A stretch of 64,000 bases of DNA from NCBI RefSeq assembly GCF_001667015.1, contig NZ_LZIS01000059.1, forward strand, positions 1-64,000, in the 5' to 3' direction. The translations under genes and the position numbers were made by a program. Below are positions 32,118-40,009 of the stretch, piece after piece (position 1 is the first letter of the stretch; every line of letters begins with the position of its first letter). Under the pieces are notes generated by a model. The model was not told where the DNA came from. It ran no database searches and worked only from the letters and a program-made list of their open reading frames with translations. Origin of the DNA: Mycobacterium sp. E3198 (GTDB lineage: Bacteria; Actinomycetota; Actinomycetes; Mycobacteriales; Mycobacteriaceae).

Positions 32118-32668
32118 CGCAGCAGACCGCGCATCTCGATGGTGGGCCGGGCCGCCAGCGCCGCCTGCTCGGCCTCGGCGATGGCTTCCTCACGGTTGAC
32201 GCCCAGCGGCATCTGTTGAATCTTCTCGTGCAGCTTGAGGATTGCGTGCAGCAGCATCTCGGGCCGCGGCGGGCAGCCGGGCAGGTAGATGTCCACCGGA
32301 ACCACGTGGTCCACGCCCTGCACGATCGAGTAGTTGTTGAACATTCCGCCCGACGACGCGCACACGCCCATGGCCAGCACCCATTTCGGCTCGCCCATCT
32401 GGTCGTAGATCTGGCGCAGCACCGGGGCCATTTTCTGGCTGACCCGCCCGGCCACGATCATCAGGTCGGCTTGGCGCGGCGTCGCCGAGAACCGCTCCAT
32501 GCCGAACCGCGCGATGTCGAAGCGCGGCCCGGCGGTCGCCATCATCTCGATCGCGCAGCAGGCCAGCCCGAAGGTGGCCGGCCACAGCGAGTTCTTGCGG
32601 ACGTAGCCCGCCACCTTCTCGACAGTCGACAGCAGGATGCCACCGGGCAGCTGTTCTTCCAGGCCCAC
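32114..32668 (-). CDS. nuoB: NADH-quinone oxidoreductase subunit B (cluster N2)
   Basis: A 184-residue subunit carrying the terminal [4Fe-4S] cluster N2. The tandem cysteines 'ACCAIEMM' (about residue 37) combine with 'GVCASSGG' and 'LPGCPPRPE' as ligands. It passes electrons to quinone at the NuoD/NuoH interface. The start is GTG at 32668, 7 bp after the nuoA stop. Confidence 0.96.
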   Translation of the reverse strand: MGLEEQLPGGILLSTVEKVAGYVRKNSLWPATFGLACCAIEMMATAGPRFDIARFGMERFSATPRQADLMIVAGRVSQKMAPVLRQIYDQMGEPKWVLAMGVCASSGGMFNNYSIVQGVDHVVPVDIYLPGCPPRPEMLLHAILKLHEKIQQMPLGVNREEAIAEAEQAALAARPTIEMRGLLR

Positions 32669-32675
32669 GTCTACC

Positions 32676-33053
32676 TCAATCCCACGTCAGGCCGCCGCGG
32701 CGCCACACGTAGGCGTACGCCACGAAGACCGTGAGCATGAATATCACCATCTCGACCAGCGCGAAGGTCCCCAGCGCGTCGTAGCTGACCGCCCAGGGAT
32801 ACAGGAACACGATTTCGATGTCGAAGACGATGAACAGCATCGCGGTCAGGTAGTACTTCACCGGGAACCGCTGCCCGGCCGTCGCGTGGGGGCCGCTCAC
32901 GGGGGTCTCGGTGGGCTCGATGCCGCACTCGTAGGCCGCCAGCTTCGACTTGTTGTAGCGGGTCGGGCCCGCCAAACTCGCGATCGCAACCGAGCCCACG
33001 GCAAAGGCAGTGGCGATCGCGCCTAGCACCAGGATGGGTATGTAGACGTTCAA
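32676..33053 (-). CDS. nuoA: NADH-quinone oxidoreductase subunit A
   Basis: A 125-residue membrane subunit with three helices, first of the operon. '[14 protein letters not shown]' and '[27 protein letters not shown]' are the conserved loop and second helix. The likely start is TTG at 33053 with GGAGCGAG just upstream. The frame continues further 5' without homology. Promoter and leader lie in the 266-bp gap up to the Rv3143-type gene. Confidence 0.94.
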   Translation of the reverse strand: MNVYIPILVLGAIATAFAVGSVAIASLAGPTRYNKSKLAAYECGIEPTETPVSGPHATAGQRFPVKYYLTAMLFIVFDIEIVFLYPWAVSYDALGTFALVEMVIFMLTVFVAYAYVWRRGGLTWD

Positions 33054-33128
33054 CTCGCTCCATGATCCGTCGTAATGTGGCCACCTTCCCAAACTGGGCG
33101 GGCGGCCAGGCGGTAACCGGGCTGCTGT

Positions 33129-33152
33129 GACGAACCGGGGCTTCGGCCCGTC
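33129..33152 (-). promoter_or_regulatory. Stem-loop in the nuo leader region
   Basis: In RNA of the minus strand this reads as a 9-bp stem (GACGGGCCG with CGGUUCGUC, two G-U pairs) and a 6-base loop, about 75 bases before nuoA. There is no U-tract, so it is not a classic terminator. It may be a leader structure or chance. Confidence 0.3.
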
Positions 33153-33319
33153 GCAGTGACCTTCAACATAGCGTCGTTGCGGCCGGCCCACTTGCCCGGG
33201 GTGCTGCTATTTGCCCGGTTTTAACGTGCCCGCATCCGGGCGCGTCGGGGCGCGGATGCTGAGCGACCGCCCACGCGGCCGAGGTTTGCGTGTCGGTGCA
33301 GGTGAAAGCGGCTAAATGC

Positions 33320-33718
33320 TCAGCGAGTGGGAGTGCGGAGCAGCCCAAGGACCGTGCGCCCCAGCACGATGGGGTCCAGCGGGTGCGGCACCGCGCCCTC
33401 GGCGCGCGACCAGCTGGCCAGCCACGCGTCGTCGCGGCGGCCGGTGAGCACCACGATCGGCGGGCAGGTCGGCAGTTCGTCCTTGAGCTGTTTGGCGATG
33501 CCCATGCCGCCGGTCGGGGTGGCTTCCCCGTCGAGGATGGCCAAGTCGATGCCGCCCTCGTCCATTGTGCGGATCACCATCGGGCCCGTCGCCACCTCGA
33601 CGTAGCTCAGCTCGGGGAGGTCCGGGTGCAGCTGCTTGCCCAATGCCCGCATCACTTCCTCGCGGGTTTCGGCGTTGTCGCTGTAGACGAGGATCCGCAG
33701 GGCGTTGGAGTCGGCCAC
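33320..33718 (-). CDS. Single-domain atypical response regulator (Rv3143-type)
   Basis: A 132-residue stand-alone receiver fold without an output domain. The phospho-acceptor aspartate is in 'DLAILDGEATPTGGMG'. The acidic pair near the N-terminus is reduced to 'VYSDNAE', and the usual Lys-Pro is replaced by 'PHPLDP'. The receiver is therefore non-canonical, as in M. tuberculosis Rv3143. It is upstream of nuoA on the same strand, the position conserved in M. tuberculosis. Its sensor partner is not in the window. A regulatory link to NADH dehydrogenase is suggested by location only. Confidence 0.85.
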   Translation of the reverse strand: MADSNALRILVYSDNAETREEVMRALGKQLHPDLPELSYVEVATGPMVIRTMDEGGIDLAILDGEATPTGGMGIAKQLKDELPTCPPIVVLTGRRDDAWLASWSRAEGAVPHPLDPIVLGRTVLGLLRTPTR

Positions 33719-33747
33719 GCTCAGATGGTAGCGGTGGCGCGGCCGCC

Positions 33748-34284
33748 TTACCGGGGCGCCCGAACGAAAACCGCCCGCGCGGCCGCCGTCGCCGTCGCAC
33801 CGACCATGCCGAACCTGTTCCAGCCCAGGTCGAATTGGGACCGATCGACCTTGGTCTCGCCGGAGATCTGGATCGAGCCGTCCTCGAGTTCGGTGACCGT
33901 GACGGGCAGGGGCAGCGGCGCGGTGACGCCCTTGATCGTGAAGTCGGCGCGCAGCTCCGCGGCGTTGCCCTTGGTCGGGTGCACCCCGGTGACGACGACG
34001 CTGATCTCACCGAAGCGCTCGACGTCGAAGAAGTCGGCCGAGCGCAGGTGTTTGTCGCGCCGGCCGATGCCGGTGTTCAGCGACGCGGCCCGGATGTCGA
34101 GGCGGCCGAAAACGGCGCCCTTGCCGGTCAGCTGCCCGTCGCCGGTGAACTCGGTGAAGCGTCCCTTCACGTTCAGCAGGCCCCAGAAGTTTTTCACCTT
34201 GAAGGTGATGGCCGAGCGTTCCGGAACGATGTTCCAGACGCCGGCCACGTCGGGATCGTGCAGCAGCGTTTCCAGAGTCGTCAT
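33748..34284 (-). CDS. YceI-like lipocalin-fold protein
   Basis: A 178-residue protein of the YceI family: 'VAGVWNIVPERSAITFKVKNFWGLLNVKGRFTEFTG' at the start and 'LRSADFFDVERFGEISVV' in the middle match the long beta-barrel that binds polyisoprenoids or other amphiphiles. There is no signal peptide, so it is presumably cytosolic. The start at 34284 has GGGGGTGA just upstream; an in-frame ATG at 34296 is the alternative. It lies 35 bp after the SnoaL-like gene and may belong to the same transcript. Confidence 0.82.
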   Translation of the reverse strand: MTTLETLLHDPDVAGVWNIVPERSAITFKVKNFWGLLNVKGRFTEFTGDGQLTGKGAVFGRLDIRAASLNTGIGRRDKHLRSADFFDVERFGEISVVVTGVHPTKGNAAELRADFTIKGVTAPLPLPVTVTELEDGSIQISGETKVDRSQFDLGWNRFGMVGATATAAARAVFVRAPR

Positions 34285-34319
34285 CGTCACCCCCATCTGA
34301 CTCGTGGTGAATCTAACCG

Positions 34320-34721
34320 TTAGTCGAGCAGCGGCGCGATCTCGGCGGGGTCGAAGTACTCGTCGATCCGCTCGATCAGGGCGCCCGCGCCCACCCTGAT
34401 CACGATGCAGACCCGCATGGAGATCGATTGGCCGGCATGGCCCTTGGCGTGCAGGATGTGCTGCTGAACAAAGCCGCCTACCGATCCGTCATTGAACAGT
34501 TGGCGGTCGAGGATCTCATAGCGGCGCCGGGTGGTCGCCGTGACGAACCAGTCGATGACCCGCATCGCGCGGGGTTTGTCGTTATCGCGGTGCGCGCCGA
34601 CGCGCCACACCGCAATGTCGTTGCTCCACAGGCGGTCGACGCCCGCCACGTCGCCCCGCTCGATCGCCGCGAACAGGCGGTCGGCCACGTCGACGATGGT
34701 TTCCGCGGTGGTGGTGGGCAT
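34320..34721 (-). CDS. SnoaL/NTF2-like protein
   Basis: A 133-residue alpha+beta-barrel protein: 'DRLFAAIERGDVAGVDRLWSNDIAVW' is the opening cone-shaped fold, and the end is 'RIDEYFDPAEIAPLLD', typical of SnoaL-like and DUF4440 proteins. Such proteins act as small isomerases, hydrolases or binding proteins. It begins 9 bp after the DUF6285 gene, so it is likely the last catabolic gene of the operon that starts at 42284. Confidence 0.8.
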   Translation of the reverse strand: MPTTTAETIVDVADRLFAAIERGDVAGVDRLWSNDIAVWRVGAHRDNDKPRAMRVIDWFVTATTRRRYEILDRQLFNDGSVGGFVQQHILHAKGHAGQSISMRVCIVIRVGAGALIERIDEYFDPAEIAPLLD

Positions 34722-34730
34722 GGTGGCTCC

Positions 34731-35072
34731 TCAATCTGTTTGGTCGTATCCGGGGTGGGCGACCGCCAGCCGGTTTCGTACCAGCGTGCGCAGGCAGGCC
34801 GTGACCTCGTCGGCGCGACCGTCCAGCTCGCCGGCCCGGATGGCGGCGGCCAGTTGCTCTTCGTCGGCGAAACCCACGCCGGCCAGCGCGGCGGCGGTTT
34901 CCGCCTCGCTCTCGTCGAGCAGTTCGCGTTCGACGATGCGCAACGCGTTGGCGGCCACCCTGGCGTGAAAGTTGACCTGCCCGCCGGTCGCCTCGCGGAC
35001 GTCGGTTTCCAGGAATTCGGCCACCGCGGCCACGAGTTCGGCCGCCAGCGGCCGGCCATAGGCGCCGATCAC
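34731..35072 (-). CDS. DUF6285 protein (LvaB-like small partner of the kinase)
   Basis: A 113-residue acidic, mostly helical protein starting (GTG) 'IGAYGRPLAAELVAAVAEFLETDV', with 'FHARVAANALRIVERELLDE' in the middle. Families of this type are encoded directly beside APH-type acyl-CoA kinases. In Pseudomonas putida the counterpart LvaB is needed for kinase LvaA to phosphorylate 4-hydroxyvaleryl-CoA. The GTGA overlap with the kinase gene here supports the same partnership. Assignment is by gene order and general similarity, not by alignment. Confidence 0.75.
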   Translation of the reverse strand: MIGAYGRPLAAELVAAVAEFLETDVREATGGQVNFHARVAANALRIVERELLDESEAETAAALAGVGFADEEQLAAAIRAGELDGRADEVTACLRTLVRNRLAVAHPGYDQTD

Positions 35073-36046
35073 GGCCGCACCGCCTCGAGCAGGTCGAGCA
35101 CGTCCCACTCCGTCTCGCAGACGCGCCGGCCGATCGTGGCCAGCTCGACCGAGCGGAATTCGCCGCTGAGATGCCGCTCGGCCTGGTAGCGGCAGATGAC
35201 GCCCCACCGCAGCGTCGCCAGCACCAGCCACCAGTGCAACGCCACCCGGTCGACGGTAGTCGCGCTGGCCTCCTCGTAGGCCCGCACGAAGCTTTCGACG
35301 CTGCCGAGGCCGCCGGCCCCCAGCCCGGCCGGGGCGCCGAACCGCCACGCGCGGATGCAGAACCAGGCCAGGTCTTCGCATGCCTCGCCGACGTGCACCA
35401 GCTCCCAGTCGAGGACGGCGGCCAGCCGCGACCCGTCGACGATCAGGTTGCCCATTCGGTAGTCCCCGTGCACCAGGACCGGCGCCGACGGTTGCGGCCG
35501 GTGGGCGGCCAGCCAGCGGAACGCCCATTCGAAGGTGGCGGTGGTGTCGCCCATGGCGTCGAGCCGCTCGCGCCAAGCCACCAGCTGGTCGTCGTGGGCC
35601 AGGCCGGGGATGTCCGGGTCGGCCCGGTGGATGGCGGCCAGCGCCCGCGCGCACTGCCGCAGCAGCTCGGTTCGAGGGGCGTGCCCGCCGTCGGCCTCGA
35701 GGCGGCGCTGGATGCGCCGGACGATGGTCTCGCCCTTGATCTCGTCGCAGATCAGAAACGGGTTGCCCAGGGCGGCAACCGAATCGTCGGCGACCAGGAT
35801 GTGCGGGACCGGTGCGCCGGCCGCGGCGGCGGCGGCCTGGGCGCGGGCCTCGAGCTCCATGCCGGCGTGCACGTCGTCGGGCGGGCCGGTGCGCAGGATC
35901 AGCGCACGGCGCCGATCGCCGGTGACGGCGTCGAACGCCCACGTGGTGCGGCTGGCGCCCCCGGTCAACGCGCGCAGGTTCTCGATTGCCACGTCCGTAC
36001 CCAGCACCGGGCCCAGCACCGCCGGCAGGCGCTCCTGCAGGGTCAC
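35069..36046 (-). CDS. APH-fold kinase (LvaA/ACAD10-11 kinase-like)
   Basis: A 325-residue kinase-fold protein. The Brenner motif 'LVHGDYRMGNLIVDG' holds catalytic Asp and metal-binding Asn, and 'AAVLDWELVHVGEACEDLAWF' is the second metal motif, so unlike the Rv3168-type copy the active site looks canonical. 'FLICDEIKGET' forms the hinge. In human ACAD10/11 a kinase domain of this type is fused to an acyl-CoA dehydrogenase; in P. putida LvaA is separate. Both act on 4-hydroxyacyl-CoA. Here it lies between the dehydrogenase and DUF6285 genes with 4-base overlaps on each side. The start is GTG 36046. Confidence 0.85.
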   Translation of the reverse strand: MTLQERLPAVLGPVLGTDVAIENLRALTGGASRTTWAFDAVTGDRRRALILRTGPPDDVHAGMELEARAQAAAAAAGAPVPHILVADDSVAALGNPFLICDEIKGETIVRRIQRRLEADGGHAPRTELLRQCARALAAIHRADPDIPGLAHDDQLVAWRERLDAMGDTTATFEWAFRWLAAHRPQPSAPVLVHGDYRMGNLIVDGSRLAAVLDWELVHVGEACEDLAWFCIRAWRFGAPAGLGAGGLGSVESFVRAYEEASATTVDRVALHWWLVLATLRWGVICRYQAERHLSGEFRSVELATIGRRVCETEWDVLDLLEAVRP

Positions 36047-37281
36047 TGGTGGCCAAACTTGAACAGCCGCTGGGCCACCCGGCGGATCTGGATCTCCTCG
36101 GCGCCCTCGGTGATCCGGTAGCGGCGGTGGTGGCGGTAGATGTGCTCGAACGGCTCGTGGCGGCTGTAGCCGAGGCCGCCGAAGATCTGCATGGCCCGGT
36201 CGGCGGCGTCGCAGACCAGCCGGTTGGCCCGGTAGTTGGCCATCGACACCTTGTCCGAGACCTCCATGTGGTGGTCGCGGTCCAGGTGCCAGGCGGCGTA
36301 GGCGACCAGCAGCCGCACCATCTGGGCCTCGGTCTGCAGCTCGGCCAGCGGCCACTGCACGGCCTGGTTGACCGAGAGCGGCTTGCCGAAGACCGTGCGC
36401 TTGCCGGCGTATTCGGCGGCGCGGTCGATGCAGTATTGCGCGGCGCCCAGGCTGCTGGCCGCCTGCCGAATCCTGTTCTCGTGCAGGAACGTTTGCGCGA
36501 CCTCCAGCCCGCGGTCCACCTCGCCGAGCACCGCGTCGGCCGGCACCCGCACGTCGGTCAGCTCGACCTCGCCGTGATCGGTCGGCATGTTGAACGTCCA
36601 CCAGTAGTAGGGGACGTTGAATCCCGGCGCGTCGGTCGGGACCAGGAAGGCGGTGATGCCCAGCGCGGCGCCGGGCTCACCGGAGGTGCGGGCGAAGACC
36701 AGGTCGTGGGTCGCGCGGTGCACGCCGGTGTTGAATCGCTTGGAGCCGTTGATCACCCAGCCGTCACCGTCGCGTTGCGCGTTCGTCTCCAGCCACGTCG
36801 CGTCGGAGCCGTGCTGCGGTTCGGTGAGGCCGAACGCCATGGACCGCTCCCCGGTGATCAGCGCCTCCGACCACAGGCGGCGTTGCTCGTCGGTGCCGAA
36901 GCGCTCCATCATGATCACCTGCGGGAAGTTCCCGACGATCGACGACTCGTTCTGCAGGTCGTTGTGCAGGCCGAGGCCCTTGTGCGCCAGGTGCTCCCGG
37001 ATGACGGCCATGTCGACGTTGGTGCCGTCGCGGCCGCCCAGTGACGCCGGCAATCCGTAGCGCAGCCAGCCCGCCTTGTCGGCGCGCCTGCGCATCTCGG
37101 CGAGCAGGTCCTCCCACTCGCGCGTCGGGATCCCGTCGTTGTCCCAATCGGTGCGCGCGTGCTCCCGGCGCTGGTCGAAGTACTGCATGTTCTCGGCCTG
37201 CAGCGGGGCGATCTCGCGCTCGATGAATGCGTCCATGTCCGCGAGCACCCCCGGAAGATGTTCCGGCAGTGTGAAATCCAT
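36043..37281 (-). CDS. Acyl-CoA dehydrogenase (ACAD partner of the kinase)
   Basis: A 412-residue flavoprotein of the acyl-CoA dehydrogenase family. The N-terminal helices are followed by 'MAFGLTEPQHGSDATWLETNAQRDGDGWVINGSKRF' (FAD/substrate loop). The C-terminal 'AMQIFGGLGYSRHEPFEHIYRHHRRYRITEGAEEIQIRRVA' contains the glutamate at the catalytic-base position. It likely works with the kinase next door, either on the phosphorylated 4-hydroxyacyl-CoA or in normal alpha,beta-oxidation. It starts 9 bp after the TetR gene. Confidence 0.88.
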   Translation of the reverse strand: MDFTLPEHLPGVLADMDAFIEREIAPLQAENMQYFDQRREHARTDWDNDGIPTREWEDLLAEMRRRADKAGWLRYGLPASLGGRDGTNVDMAVIREHLAHKGLGLHNDLQNESSIVGNFPQVIMMERFGTDEQRRLWSEALITGERSMAFGLTEPQHGSDATWLETNAQRDGDGWVINGSKRFNTGVHRATHDLVFARTSGEPGAALGITAFLVPTDAPGFNVPYYWWTFNMPTDHGEVELTDVRVPADAVLGEVDRGLEVAQTFLHENRIRQAASSLGAAQYCIDRAAEYAGKRTVFGKPLSVNQAVQWPLAELQTEAQMVRLLVAYAAWHLDRDHHMEVSDKVSMANYRANRLVCDAADRAMQIFGGLGYSRHEPFEHIYRHHRRYRITEGAEEIQIRRVAQRLFKFGHQ

Positions 37282-37290
37282 GTTGACTCC

Positions 37291-37902
37291 TTACGCGCCG
37301 TAAAGCGTTTTCTTCCAGATGGTGGACAGGGTCGCGATGGCGTCCGTGTCGTCGATCGCCAGGCCCAGGCCCGACGGCCCGACGAACACGGTGGTGAAAT
37401 TCTCGAACAGCAACGCGATGGCCGCCGCCGTGTGTTCAGGGTTGAGCTCGGCGCCGTAACCCTGCTCCTGGGCCCGCCGGACAGACGCGGCCACGATGTC
37501 CATGCCGAAGCGCCGGAATTCGTTCTGGACGGTCGCGAAGCGCCGCTGGGTGGCGGCCAGCTGGGCCACGGCGATCATGATGCCGATGTTCTGCTTGAAC
37601 ATGCTCCAGTAGCCGGTGACCACCACGGTGAAAAACGAGTCGTCATCCGGCGATTGCGGCAGCTCGACGCTCAGCCCGGACGGCCGGACGACCTCGTGCA
37701 GAAACGACTCCGCCAGCGCGGCCAGCAGGTCTTCCTTGTCGTCGAAATACCGGTAGAACACGGCGGACGACTTGCCCGCCGCCGAGGTGATGTCGGCCAG
37801 GGTGGTGCCGTGAAAGCCCCGTTCCGCGAACAGTTTTCGGGCCGCCTGTTCGATGGCCTGCCTGGTCTGGCGGCCCTTGGCGGTCAGGTTCTCGGTCGGC
37901 AT
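37291..37902 (-). CDS. TetR-family regulator within the catabolic operon
   Basis: A 203-residue TetR protein. The HTH is 'TTLADITSAAGKSSAVFYRYFDDKEDLLAALAESF' (about residues 33-67). The helical C-domain has 'EQGYGAELNPEHTAAAIALLFENFTTVFVG', typical of acyl-CoA-sensing members. It lies in the middle of the operon, sharing one base with the lyase stop and followed by the dehydrogenase after 9 bp, so it is probably the local repressor made with its targets. A possible site is the AAAGT/ACTTT repeat upstream of 42284. Confidence 0.88.
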   Translation of the reverse strand: MPTENLTAKGRQTRQAIEQAARKLFAERGFHGTTLADITSAAGKSSAVFYRYFDDKEDLLAALAESFLHEVVRPSGLSVELPQSPDDDSFFTVVVTGYWSMFKQNIGIMIAVAQLAATQRRFATVQNEFRRFGMDIVAASVRRAQEQGYGAELNPEHTAAAIALLFENFTTVFVGPSGLGLAIDDTDAIATLSTIWKKTLYGA

Positions 37903-38813
37903 CAGTCCCGGATCCGGTCGCCGGCACGCAGCAGCGCACTCGGCAGATCATGGCCCACAACGGATTTGGCGACTTCGGCGGCGGCGATGGCGGCCGGCAG
38001 GTCGACGTCGACGTCGACGTCGCTGTCGCGGAGCAAATAGACCAGGTCCTCGGTGGCGATGTTGCCGGTGGCGCCGGGTGCGAACGGGCAGCCGCCCAGG
38101 CCGCCGACCGAGGCGTCCAGCCGGGTCACCCCGGCGCCGACCGCCGCGTAGGCGCTGGCCAGGCCGGTGCCGCGGGTGTTGTGGAAGTGCCCGCCCAGCG
38201 GCAGGTCGCCGAGCACCGGACGCAGTTGTGCGATGAGCGAACTCACGCGCCGCGGGGTGGTGGTGCCGATGGTGTCGGCGATCGAGAAGCGGTCGACGCC
38301 TTTGTCGCGCGCGGCAGCACCGATCTCGAGCACCCGCCCGGGCGCGGTCGGCCCCTCGAACGGGCAGTCCCACGCGGTGGCCACGATGACCTCGACCGTC
38401 ACGCCGGCGTCGTGGGCGATGGCGACGATCTCCTCGATCTGCCCACTCGCCTCGGCGCTGTTGCGCCCGACGTTGGCCTGGCTGAACGCGTCGCTGGCGG
38501 CCACCACGTACTCGATCGACCGCAGGCCCGCGGCGACGGCGCGCCTGGCGCCGTTCGGGCTCGCCACCAGGGCGGAGAATTCGATGTCGGGGTAGTCGCG
38601 CAGGTGCGCAGCGAGTTCGGCGGCGTCGGCCATCGAGGGCACCTTGGACGGGGACACGAACGCCGTCGCTTCCACCTCCCGGACCCCGGTGGCGGCCACC
38701 GCGGCCAGCAGTTCCAGCTTGGCGGCCAACGGGATTGGCTTTTCGATCTGCAGGCCGTCGCGCAGCGACACCTCGCGGATGTCAACCCTCGTGGGAAATT
38801 CCGGGTGGGTCAT
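37902..38813 (-). CDS. Hydroxymethylglutaryl-CoA lyase-type enzyme (DRE-TIM)
   Basis: A 303-residue TIM-barrel lyase. 'VSLRDGLQIE' is the metal-binding RDGLQ motif and 'EVEATAFVSPSKVPSMADA' is typical of HMG-CoA lyase. 'GHFHNTRGTGLASAYAAVGAGVTRLDASVGGLGGCPFAPGATGNIATEDLVYLL' carries the metal histidines and the active-site cysteine loop (GGCPFAPGA). It would cleave HMG-CoA or a related 3-hydroxy-3-methyl acyl-CoA to acetyl-CoA plus a keto acid or ketone. It overlaps the CoA-transferase gene by ATGA. The natural substrate is uncertain. Confidence 0.9.
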   Translation of the reverse strand: MTHPEFPTRVDIREVSLRDGLQIEKPIPLAAKLELLAAVAATGVREVEATAFVSPSKVPSMADAAELAAHLRDYPDIEFSALVASPNGARRAVAAGLRSIEYVVAASDAFSQANVGRNSAEASGQIEEIVAIAHDAGVTVEVIVATAWDCPFEGPTAPGRVLEIGAAARDKGVDRFSIADTIGTTTPRRVSSLIAQLRPVLGDLPLGGHFHNTRGTGLASAYAAVGAGVTRLDASVGGLGGCPFAPGATGNIATEDLVYLLRDSDVDVDVDLPAAIAAAEVAKSVVGHDLPSALLRAGDRIRD

Positions 38814-40009
38814 AGCACCTCCTCCGCCCGTAAAGCCTCGAGCTCCTCGGCGGTCTTGCCGAGCAGCCCGAGGTAGACGTCGTCGTTGTGCTGGCCGGGG
38901 CGAGCGGGCCCGGCGTTGCGGACCCCGCCCGGGGATTCCGAGAGCACCGGTACGACGCCCGGGCCCAGCACGGTGCGTCGCACGCGCTCGTCGTAGTGCT
39001 CGACCAGCATGCCGCGGGCCCGCAGCTGGGGGTCGTCGACCACCTCGGCGACGGTGTTGATCGGGCCCGTGATCACGCCTGCGGCGGAGAGAGTTTCGAT
39101 GATGTCGTCGGGTTGCCGCTCGGCGGCCCACGCGCCGATGATCCCGTCGAGTTCGTCCTGGTTGCGGCCGCGGGCAACATGGGTCGCGAACCGGTCGTCG
39201 CTGGCCAGTTCCGGGCGGCCCATGGCCTTGCACAGGCGGGCGAACACGGTGTCCTGGTTGGCGGCGATCACCACCCAGGAGCCGTCGGCGCTGCGGTAGA
39301 TGTTCGACGGCGCGATGCCCTCCAGCCGGGTGCCGGACGGCCCGCGCACCACGCCGCCGACGTCGTAGTCGGGAATCGTCGATTCCTGCACTGCCAAGCA
39401 CGATTCGGTGAGCGCCACGTCGACCACCTGCCCGTGGCCGGTGACGCTGCGGCGGTACAGCGCGGCCAGCGCGCCCTGGGCGCCGAACATGCCGGCGAGG
39501 CTGTCGCCGAGCGACAGCGCCAGCCGGGGCGGCGGGCCGGCCGGGAAGCCGTTGAGGTGCCGCAGGCCGCTGGCGGCTTCGGCCACCGACGCGTAGCCGG
39601 CCTTGTGCGCCTCGGGCCCCGTCTGCCCGTAGCCGGACACCCGGACCAGGATGATGCCCGGGTTGCGCTCGGACAGCACGTCGTAGCCCAGGTCCCATTT
39701 TTCCAGCGTGCCGGGGCGGAAGTTCTCTACCACGATGTCGGATGTCGCGACGAGGTCCAGGAACAGCTCGCGGCCGCGGGGCTTGCGCAGGTCGAGGGTG
39801 ATGGCCCTCTTGTTGCGCGCGTGCACGGTCCAGAAGACGTGCTGTCCGTCCAGTTCGGCCTGGCCCCAGGTGCGCAGCGGGTCCGGCGCGCCGGGGGGTT
39901 CCACCTTGATGACGTCGGCGCCCATGTCGCCGAGCAGCCGCCCGGCGAACGGCCCGGCGATCAGGGTGCCCAGCTCGAGCACCCGGATACCGTCCAGCGC
40001 ACCCGTCAT
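38810..40009 (-). CDS. CaiB/BaiF (family III) CoA transferase
   Basis: A 399-residue CoA transferase. 'VLELGTLIAGPFAGRLLGDMGADVIKVEPP' at the N-terminus and 'NKRAITLDLRKPRGRELFLDL' are family hallmarks. The catalytic aspartate is expected in 'LALSLGDSLAGMFGAQGALAAL' (about residue 170). Members move CoA between acids such as succinyl-CoA and glutarate, or formyl-CoA and oxalate. With the adjacent lyase it probably activates a dicarboxylic or methyl-branched acid. ATGA overlaps on both sides. Confidence 0.9.
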   Translation of the reverse strand: MTGALDGIRVLELGTLIAGPFAGRLLGDMGADVIKVEPPGAPDPLRTWGQAELDGQHVFWTVHARNKRAITLDLRKPRGRELFLDLVATSDIVVENFRPGTLEKWDLGYDVLSERNPGIILVRVSGYGQTGPEAHKAGYASVAEAASGLRHLNGFPAGPPPRLALSLGDSLAGMFGAQGALAALYRRSVTGHGQVVDVALTESCLAVQESTIPDYDVGGVVRGPSGTRLEGIAPSNIYRSADGSWVVIAANQDTVFARLCKAMGRPELASDDRFATHVARGRNQDELDGIIGAWAAERQPDDIIETLSAAGVITGPINTVAEVVDDPQLRARGMLVEHYDERVRRTVLGPGVVPVLSESPGGVRNAGPARPGQHNDDVYLGLLGKTAEELEALRAEEVL

